A program made the translations under genes and the position numbers. A model generated the notes under the pieces. That model saw only the letters and a list, made by a program, of their open reading frames with translations. It ran no database searches and was not told where the DNA came from. DNA of 13,218 nt, from the NCBI GenBank assembly GCA_900547945.1, contig URIT01000095.1:1-13218 (forward strand), read 5' to 3'. The first letter of the stretch is position 1. The number at the start of each line of letters is the position of its first letter. Shown here piece by piece: positions 1-4,860 of the stretch. The DNA is from an uncultured bacterium. GTDB lineage: Bacteria > Verrucomicrobiota > Kiritimatiellia > RFP12 > UBA1067.

Positions 1-673
1 CCGCCTCCCGGATCCGCCCCCACGCGCCGGCGGCGATCCACTCGCGGTTCGTGAGGTTGCCGCCGACCCCGACGCCCACGCACCCCGCCTCCAGGAAGGC
101 GGGGGCGTTCGCGGCCGAGATGCCGCCGACGGCGAGGAACGGGATGTGCGCGAGCGGCGCGGCGAGCGCCTTCACGTAGGCGGGGCCGAGCGAAGAGGCC
201 GGGAAGAGCTTCACGAAGTCCGCCCCCGCCGCGTGGGCCGCCACGGCCTCGCTCGGCGTGAAGGCCCCCGGCATCGCGACGAGGCCGCGCCTCACGCAGT
301 CGCGGATGAGCGCCGCGTCCACGTTCGGCGTGATCATGTACGCGCCGCCCGCCTGCTCGCAGAGCGTCAGCTGCTCGGCCGTCAGCACCGTGCCCGCACC
401 CACGCGCAGGACGCCCGCGAAGCGCTCCCGGATCGCCGTGATCGCCGCCGCCGTCTCCTTCCACGTCTCCGGCGCCTTCTGGTTGAACGTCACCTCGACG
501 AGGCCGAGGCCGCCCTGCGCATACGCCTCGGCCAGGCGGAGGCAGACCTCAGGGCCCTGCCCCCGGATGATCGCGATGGCCTTCTGCTCCCGGACGGCGC
601 GGACGACGCCGTCCCGCGTGCCGCGCTCCGCCGTCATGTCGGCGCCTTCCTTCATTTCGATGCCCTCCTTCAT
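1..673 (-). CDS. eda: KDPG/KHG aldolase (2-dehydro-3-deoxy-phosphogluconate aldolase), 3' end cut by window edge
   Basis: Class I aldolase that splits 2-keto-3-deoxy-6-phosphogluconate into pyruvate and glyceraldehyde-3-phosphate (Entner-Doudoroff and uronate catabolism; cytoplasmic). Counting from the ATG at 673, I read VEVTF at about 65-69 with the catalytic Glu66, GAGTVLT at 98-104, TPNVD at 121-125, PGAFTPSE at 141-148, and FVKLFPA at 159-165 with the Schiff-base Lys161. A glycine-rich phosphate-binding end follows (AVGGIS, GVGVGGNLT). About 224 codons are present against roughly 210 for the family, so only a few residues are missing beyond base 1. There are three possible in-frame ATGs (673, 655, 637), each with its own Shine-Dalgarno. 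Start 673 leaves a 14-nt gap after the upstream stop; start 637 gives a length closest to the family. Identification is firm; the true start is not decided. Confidence 0.95.
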   Translation of the reverse strand, partial: MKEGIEMKEGADMTAERGTRDGVVRAVREQKAIAIIRGQGPEVCLRLAEAYAQGGLGLVEVTFNQKAPETWKETAAAITAIRERFAGVLRVGAGTVLTAEQLTLCEQAGGAYMITPNVDAALIRDCVRRGLVAMPGAFTPSEAVAAHAAGADFVKLFPASSLGPAYVKALAAPLAHIPFLAVGGISAANAPAFLEAGCVGVGVGGNLTNREWIAAGAWGRIREA

Positions 674-688
674 TTCGATGCCCTCCTT
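635..688 (-). repeat. Three tandem 18-bp Shine-Dalgarno+ATG units at the eda start
   Basis: On the minus strand, AAGGAGGGCATCGAAATG occurs at 688-671 and again, identical, at 670-653. A third copy with four changes (AAGGAAGGCGCCGACATG) lies at 652-635. Each unit carries a purine-rich ribosome-binding sequence about 9 nt before an ATG. Because the unit is 18 nt, all three ATGs are in frame and the peptide reads MKEGIE-MKEGIE-MKEGAD-M. The first unit overlaps the stop codon of the upstream gene (TGA at 690-688), so coupling to upstream translation is likely. The preceding 18 nt, the last codons of the upstream gene, match the unit at about 12 of 18 positions and could be a decayed fourth copy. 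Confidence 0.9.
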
Positions 689-1176
689 CAGTTCAATGCC
701 AGCCCCGCAAGGGCCTTGACGCCCGTCAGGGCGACGGCGACGGAAAAGGCGAACGCCGCCGCGAGCAGGGCGTTGAGGCCGAGGCCCGCGCGGTGCGCGC
801 CCATCGCCGCCTTGCAGTTCACGAGGCAGATGGCCGCCGCCACCGTGAGCGGCAGGACAAAGACGTTCGAGACCTGCGCGGCGATCGTGACGGCCACGGG
901 ATCGCCCCCGAGCGCCGGCACGACGAGCCCCCACGCGGCCGCCACGAGGCAGACGATGCGGAAGAGCGGTGTCTTCGTCTCCATCTTGCCGTCCCGCCAG
1001 TCGCCGACGAGAAGCGGCGCGACCATCAGGATCGGGAAGACGGACGACAGCCCCGCCGCGAGCGTGCCGACCATGAAGAACGCGACGGCGAAGTCGATGG
1101 CCGCCTGCGCAAAGCGCCCGTACCCCTCGGAATTGAGGCGCATCATGATCTCGCCACATGTCACGAACCGGCCCAT
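688..1176 (-). CDS. Chimeric ORF: kdgK N-terminus joined in frame to the C-terminal half of an Nramp-type transporter
   Basis: This is a 162-aa ORF with an intact frame but two unrelated halves. Residues 1-25 (MGRFVTCGEIMMRL...GYGRFAQA) match the conserved start of PfkB-family 2-keto-3-deoxygluconate kinases (GEIMLRL, then G-RF-QA). The following GGAEANVA region and the whole kinase body are absent. From about residue 26 it reads as membrane protein: AAGLSSVFPILMVAPLL, then LFRIVCLVAAAWGLVVPALGG, then DPVAVTIAAQVSNVFVLPL, which resembles the last helices of Nramp (SLC11) divalent-metal transporters. The Nramp TM1 DPGN motif and the central metal-binding helix are missing, so neither kinase nor transport activity is expected. 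The start at 1176 has AGAGGG just upstream and follows the operator/promoter region; the stop overlaps the first eda Shine-Dalgarno. It is most likely a deletion remnant, or an assembly mis-join. It may persist because it couples translation into eda. Confidence 0.7.
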   Translation of the reverse strand: MGRFVTCGEIMMRLNSEGYGRFAQAAIDFAVAFFMVGTLAAGLSSVFPILMVAPLLVGDWRDGKMETKTPLFRIVCLVAAAWGLVVPALGGDPVAVTIAAQVSNVFVLPLTVAAAICLVNCKAAMGAHRAGLGLNALLAAAFAFSVAVALTGVKALAGLALN

Positions 1177-1186
1177 GAACCCTCTT

Positions 1187-1200
1187 TCTTGTGTACAAGT
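1187..1200. promoter_or_regulatory. Operator 1, inverted repeat TCTTGTGTACAAGT
   Basis: CTTGT and ACAAG arms flank a 2-nt centre, the TTGT-N2-ACAA layout common for FadR/GntR-subfamily sites. It lies at about +1 to +14 of the leftward promoter, where bound regulator would block transcription. Its near-copy at 1220-1233 is 33 bp away centre to centre, about three helical turns. The adjacent GntR-family gene is the obvious binding candidate (inference). Confidence 0.65.
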
Positions 1201-1207
1201 TGGGCCA

Positions 1208-1236
1208 AGTATAATTCATTCTTGTATGCAAGTCAA
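1208..1236 (-). promoter_or_regulatory. Sigma-70-type promoter for the leftward kdgK'/eda unit
   Basis: On the minus strand, the -35 TTGACT (1236-1231) and -10 TATACT (1213-1208) are separated by exactly 17 bp; each differs from consensus by one base. The predicted start is near 1201, giving a leader of about 25 nt with AGAGGG before the ATG at 1176. Operator 2 covers part of the -35 and the spacer, and operator 1 covers the start site, so repression by the divergent regulator is expected. Confidence 0.8.
1220..1233. promoter_or_regulatory. Operator 2, near-inverted repeat TCTTGTATGCAAGT
   Basis: It matches operator 1 at 12 of 14 positions, and its arms CTTGT/GCAAG pair with one mismatch. 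It overlaps the -35 element and spacer of the leftward promoter and sits just upstream of the rightward regulator promoter. One bound protein could therefore control both directions. Confidence 0.6.
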
Positions 1237-1253
1237 GCCCGCCGACGGAATTT

Positions 1254-1262
1254 TGCTATACT
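1254..1262 (+). promoter_or_regulatory. Extended -10 promoter of the GntR regulator; leaderless start
   Basis: TGC followed by TATACT forms an extended -10 (TGnTATACT) with the hexamer at 1257-1262. No good -35 is seen 17 bp upstream. The expected start, about 7 nt past the hexamer, falls at 1269-1270, on or next to the ATG at 1270. There is no Shine-Dalgarno, which suggests a leaderless mRNA. Confidence 0.55.
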
Positions 1263-1269
1263 GTCGTCC

Positions 1270-1968
1270 ATGAACCCCAAGAAGAAGGACAACAACCTCA
1301 ACGAAAAGGCATACGCCTTCGTCTCGGACCTGCTGGCGCGCGGCGAGCTGAAGCCCGGGCAGAAGCTTTCCGAGCCCTCCCTGGCGGCCGCCTGCGGCGT
1401 GAGCCGCACGCCGATGCGCGAGGCCGTCCGGCGGCTGGTGGAGGAGGGCGTGCTCTACCAGGTCGTCAAGTCGGGGACCTACGTGACGGGGTTCGGCGCC
1501 AAGGAGATCTGCGACGCCTACGAGATCCGCGCCGCCATCGAGTCCTTCCTGCTCGCGCGCGCCGTCCCCAGCCTGACGAAGCGCGACCTCGCCGCGCTCG
1601 AACGCCACTGCGGGAAGATGCGCCGCGCCATCTGCGCCATGCGCAGGGCCGGGATGCCCATCATGACGGGGCCGCCCGAGGCCAGCTTCCTCGCCGAGGA
1701 CCTCGCCTTCCACCGGCGCCTGCTGCGGGCGAGCGGCAACGCGCTCGCCGAGAAGATCGTCGCCAACACCTACCGGCGCAACCAGTTCTTCGGCACGCAC
1801 TCGCACCAGCGCACCCTGCGCCACGTCGCAAACGCCTGGCGCTACCACTGCGAGATCCTGAAGGCCTGCCGGCGCGGCGACGCGGAGGACGCCGCGCGCT
1901 GGCTCAGACGCCACATCGCCAGCTCACGGCGCGACGCGCTCCTCCCCCTCTCGAAGACGTGCGGGTAG
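1270..1968 (+). CDS. GntR-family (FCD domain) transcriptional regulator, KdgR/UxuR-like by context
   Basis: DNA-binding regulator of 232 aa. Residues about 10-75 form the winged helix-turn-helix (EKAYAFVSDLLARGELKPG, LSEPSLAAACGVSRTPMREA, then LVEEGVLYQ and GTYVTGF), the standard GntR signature. The rest is an FCD effector domain, all helical, with EIRAAIESFLLARA, the metal/ligand-site DLAFHRRLL, a second His in WRYHCEIL, and a final LRRHI. The start at 1270 (MNPKKKDNN) is chosen because an extended -10 lies right before it. The open frame continues upstream, but that part is antisense to the chimeric gene. It is divergent from kdgK'/eda, with two operator-like palindromes between. From context the ligand is probably a hexuronate-derived sugar acid; that is inference. 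Confidence 0.9.
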   Translation: MNPKKKDNNLNEKAYAFVSDLLARGELKPGQKLSEPSLAAACGVSRTPMREAVRRLVEEGVLYQVVKSGTYVTGFGAKEICDAYEIRAAIESFLLARAVPSLTKRDLAALERHCGKMRRAICAMRRAGMPIMTGPPEASFLAEDLAFHRRLLRASGNALAEKIVANTYRRNQFFGTHSHQRTLRHVANAWRYHCEILKACRRGDAEDAARWLRRHIASSRRDALLPLSKTCG

Positions 1969-2006
1969 GGTGGAGGCCGCGCTCACAGCAGGCCCCGCTC
2001 TTCGAA

Positions 2007-2034
2007 GTCGGCACGCGAAGTGTCCGCGCCCGAC
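2007..2034 (+). terminator. Possible 3' hairpin after the GntR gene
   Basis: GTCGG (2007-2011) and CCGAC (2030-2034) enclose an inner CGCG/CGCG pairing with a small bulge, starting 38 nt past the regulator stop. No U-tract follows, so intrinsic termination is uncertain. Confidence 0.3.
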
Positions 2035-2040
2035 CTCATC

Positions 2041-2215
2041 TCCTGTTCCGAAGTGAAGTCTTACCTGTAAACCCCAAACTTGATTTCTTATAAATGACTT
2101 ATTACATTATTATCGACAATATTTGTGCGACATGAAGATTGGCAGATGTATTGGATTTATTACGCATTGAAATCTCATTTGAGGACGTGGGGATAGAATT
2201 GATTGTTTCGGAACG
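2041..2215. other. AT-rich intergenic island without recognisable gene
   Basis: This lies inside the gene-free stretch 1969-2311. Base use switches abruptly: only 12 of the 50 bases from 2081 to 2130 are G or C, whereas all flanking genes are strongly GC-rich. Open frames here are at most about 60 codons, lack a ribosome-binding site and resemble nothing I know. A weak promoter-like pair (TTGATT, then TACATT 17 bp later) reads rightward near 2080-2108 but leads into no gene. No tRNA, known riboswitch fold or transposon end is visible. It could be a remnant of acquired DNA or a curved regulatory spacer. Confidence 0.6.
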
Positions 2216-2273
2216 GTGTAGCGGGGATGATCTATGCCGTACCCGCGTGCAGAGTCGTCACGGGTGGAGATTT

Positions 2274-2295
2274 CGGTCGCGCGGGAGCGCAACCG
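2274..2295 (-). terminator. Hairpin 17 nt after the nahK-like gene, probable operon 3' end
   Basis: Read leftward, CGGTTGCGC and GCGCGACCG form a 9-bp stem (one G-U pair) closed by a UCCC tetraloop. GAAATCT follows rather than a real U-tract. Its position right after the last gene of the seven-gene run suggests a terminator or mRNA-stabilising stem. Confidence 0.4.
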
Positions 2296-2311
2296 GAGGC
2301 GGGGGACGAGA

Positions 2312-3424
2312 CTAGAACCGGCGGAGGATTTCGCGGATGGAGCGTTCGCGGGCCTCGATCGCCTCGCAGAGGCGGAACTGCACGCGGGCGCGGTTGAGGT
2401 TCTGGCCGGGCTGGCGCACCTTGAAATACCTGTCTCCGGCGAGGTAGTCCTGGAAGAAGCGGAGGCCCAGCTCGAACGGCAAGAGGCGGATTGCGTCGTA
2501 GAGGTAGGCGCGTTCGGCGTCGGTCATGAACGAGCCGGCCTCCTTCAGGTAGCCCTTCATGAACGCGAGGAAGAGATCTTCGTCGAACGTGACCTTGCCG
2601 AGGTTCAGCTCCTCCTCGCCGGCGGGGTTGCAGATCGAGCGCACGGCGTCGCCCACGTCCACGTGCATGAGGCCGGGCGAGACGGTGTCGAGATCGATCA
2701 TCGCCGTACCCTTGCCGGTGAAGTCGTCGATCATGATGTTGTTCACCTTCGGGTCGCCGTGGAACATGCGCTTCTTCAGTTCGCCGCGCGCCTCGGCGCG
2801 TTCGAGGGAGACGGCGAAGGCGCGGCGCTCCTCGATGAACTTCGCGAGGCGTCGCGCCTCCATCGAGGCGCTGAGGAGGGCGCGCGCGGCGTCCGAGGCG
2901 AGGGTGGCGTCGTACTGGGCGAGGTAGCCGCTCGTGACATGGAAGCCCGGGAGGGGATCCTGGATGGCTGCGGGGTCCATGTCGGAGACGAGGTAGTGGA
3001 AGTGTCCGAGCGCCGCGCCGCATTCAAGCGCGTGCTCGGGGCTCTGGGCCGTGTCGAAGGCGTGGGCGGAAAGGACGCGCGTGATGACGCGCCACACGCC
3101 GCCCTCCTCGTCCGTCGCGAAGTCCGCGCCCTCCTTCGTCTTGACGATGCGCGGCATCTGCCACACGCGGTCGTCGCGGTCCGTCTTCGCGTCCGCCTCC
3201 AGCTTCTCGTGGCAGTGGAGGGTGATGTTGTGCATGTTCCGCATGATCGACTCGGGCTGCGTGAACACGGAGCGGTTCACGCGCTGGAGGATCACCTGGG
3301 TCTCGGTGAAGGTGTTGCGGAAGACGGCGAGGAAGGTGTCGTTGATGTTGCCGTTGCCGAAGGGGACGATCGTGACGAGGCGTCCCTTGACGTTGAACTG
3401 GTTGACGAGGAGGGCGAGTTCCAT
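2312..3424 (-). CDS. NahK-like kinase (N-acetylhexosamine 1-kinase / aminoglycoside phosphotransferase fold)
   Basis: Cytoplasmic small-molecule kinase of 370 aa, close to the ~359 aa of bifidobacterial NahK, which phosphorylates GlcNAc/GalNAc at C1. Visible motifs: the N-lobe loop PFGNGNINDTF at 21-31; VILQRVN at 44-50, with an F-P-I-M-N pattern after it (VF..PE.IMRNM); EGGVWRV at 107-113; the catalytic loop FHGDPKVNNIMID at 221-233 (Asp224, Asn229); and the metal-binding IDLDTVSPGLMHVDVGD at 243-259. The C-terminal LGLRFFQDYLAGDRYFK also matches NahK. The start at 3424 has AGGAAAG overlapping the upstream TAG stop, and the gap to the peptidase gene is 8 nt. The family also contains choline, homoserine and methylthioribose kinases, but the loop order and C-terminus favour NahK-like. 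The precise sugar is unproven. It is the last gene of the run. Confidence 0.82.
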   Translation of the reverse strand: MELALLVNQFNVKGRLVTIVPFGNGNINDTFLAVFRNTFTETQVILQRVNRSVFTQPESIMRNMHNITLHCHEKLEADAKTDRDDRVWQMPRIVKTKEGADFATDEEGGVWRVITRVLSAHAFDTAQSPEHALECGAALGHFHYLVSDMDPAAIQDPLPGFHVTSGYLAQYDATLASDAARALLSASMEARRLAKFIEERRAFAVSLERAEARGELKKRMFHGDPKVNNIMIDDFTGKGTAMIDLDTVSPGLMHVDVGDAVRSICNPAGEEELNLGKVTFDEDLFLAFMKGYLKEAGSFMTDAERAYLYDAIRLLPFELGLRFFQDYLAGDRYFKVRQPGQNLNRARVQFRLCEAIEARERSIREILRRF

Positions 3425-3432
3425 GTTCTTTC

Positions 3433-4860
3433 CTAGCGAAGCGGTTTCATGTAGAGGAGGCAGTGGGAGATCGTCCACGCCCACTCGGCGGGCATGCGCT
3501 TGAGCTCGTGGCCGGCGCCCCAGGTGTCCGTGTAGAGGATCTCCTTCTTCCTGTCGTTGTAGCCGATGATGAGGCGGATGTGCCCGCCCCTGCTCTGCGG
3601 GCTTTCCGGCTCGGGGTAGGTGCCGAGCGTGACGCCCCAGAAGAGCGGGATGCCCTTGTTCACCTGGTCGCGGACGTCCTTCATGAAGCGCGTGAACTTC
3701 GACCGCTGCGCGCCGTTCACCTTCATGTCGCGCAGCACCTCGGGGTCCATCGCCGCATCGGCGTCGCGGTAGCTGTAGTAGATCGTGTTCCCCTCGCGGC
3801 GGATGTAGACGTCCTCGGCGATTTCCTTCTTCTTGAGCTTCTTCGCGGCCTTGTTGTAGTTCGCCACCTCCTTCACGAGCCCCGCGATGCGCTCGCCGGC
3901 GGGCTTCTCGAAGTCGCCGTAGGTGACGACGGTGGCGAGCTTGTACTTCCGTCCGATGGCCTGCACGGAATCCTTCATGCCGCGCGTGGAGGTGCCCCCC
4001 TCGGCGGACGTTCCGGCGGCCTGGGCGATCTCGTGCTCGTCCACGTCCACGCCGTAGTAGCGCAGCACGCGCTCGGACGCCGCGACGGCGCAGTACCCCT
4101 TCTGTCCCTGGTCCACCATCGGCACGTTGTCGATGAAGACGTCGCCGCGCGGGTCGCGGACGACGTTGTCGGCGATCTTCTTCGCGCCCTTCGCCGCGCC
4201 GGCCTCGGTCCGCCGCCCGCCGGACGCGAGCCGCTCCGGGCCGTCCACCGCCAGGCGCACGAACCCCGGCTCGAACGTGTCCTTTCTCTTCCCCTCCTGC
4301 GCGTAGTTCCACGTAAGGCGCGCAACCGTGGGGATCGCGGTCTTCGGCCACGTCTGGGACTTCTGCACGACGCCCTGCTTCGCGACGCGCTCGTTCTCCA
4401 TCGGCGGCGGCTTCGCGCCGGCGGGCGTCAGGCGCGCGCGCACGTCCTTCATCATCTGGACGAATTCATCGCGCGTGATCGTCTTGTCCGTACGCACCCG
4501 GCGGCGCAGACGGTGCCCGTCCGGCGTCTCCACGACCACCTCGCGCTCGGTGCCGGCCGTCGCGAAGAGCATGAGCTCCACGCGCGCAATGCCCCCCGCC
4601 TCCCCGAAGGCGACCTTCGTCTCGTAGACGGGGATGCCGTGGTAGACGACGGCCCCGTCGAGCCGCGTGTCCGCGCCGTCGCGGCTGCCGGAGGTGAACT
4701 GGAAGCCCTGTCCCTCGTGCCGTTTCACGAACAGGACCGGATCCGACTTCCAGAACGCCTCCTCCGCAAGGTCCGCCCCGATGTCGTAGGCGGCGTCAGG
4801 AGCGGCGAGCGCCGCGCCTGCGGCCGCCAGCGCGGCCAGAAGAATGCCCTTTCTCATCAT
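3433..4860 (-). CDS. Secreted papain-like (C39-type fold) cysteine peptidase
   Basis: Predicted exported protein of 475 aa. MMRKGILLAALAAAGAALAA at 1-20 is a signal peptide with likely cleavage near residue 20. Residues about 25-240 form a domain I do not recognise. The C-terminal ~230 residues carry a papain-like catalytic layout: FIDNVPMVDQGQKGYCAVAA with oxyanion Gln and nucleophile Cys257, GGHIRLIIGYN with His427, and ILYTDTWG with Asp445. This is the arrangement of C39-like peptidase domains, so hydrolysis of peptides in the periplasm or outside the cell is likely. The start at 4860 is supported by AGGAGG 8 nt upstream (4869-4874) and by the signal peptide beginning there; longer forms lack both. 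Its first 65 nt overlap the 3' end of rnr in another frame. Substrate unknown. Confidence 0.8.
   Translation of the reverse strand: MMRKGILLAALAAAGAALAAPDAAYDIGADLAEEAFWKSDPVLFVKRHEGQGFQFTSGSRDGADTRLDGAVVYHGIPVYETKVAFGEAGGIARVELMLFATAGTEREVVVETPDGHRLRRRVRTDKTITRDEFVQMMKDVRARLTPAGAKPPPMENERVAKQGVVQKSQTWPKTAIPTVARLTWNYAQEGKRKDTFEPGFVRLAVDGPERLASGGRRTEAGAAKGAKKIADNVVRDPRGDVFIDNVPMVDQGQKGYCAVAASERVLRYYGVDVDEHEIAQAAGTSAEGGTSTRGMKDSVQAIGRKYKLATVVTYGDFEKPAGERIAGLVKEVANYNKAAKKLKKKEIAEDVYIRREGNTIYYSYRDADAAMDPEVLRDMKVNGAQRSKFTRFMKDVRDQVNKGIPLFWGVTLGTYPEPESPQSRGGHIRLIIGYNDRKKEILYTDTWGAGHELKRMPAEWAWTISHCLLYMKPLR

Noticed and set aside
146..1273. Rightward 375-codon frame across eda and the chimeric gene
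   Set aside because: Antisense to conserved Eda motifs and without homology or a start signal.
2231..2262. CCCG/CGGG pairing near 2241-2263 considered as a tRNA or attachment site
   Set aside because: No cloverleaf, T-loop or CCA end can be drawn, and no integrase or duplicated flank is present.
2110..2292. Small leftward 60-codon frame in the AT-rich spacer
   Set aside because: It would need a TTG start, has no ribosome-binding site, runs through the hairpin and resembles nothing known.
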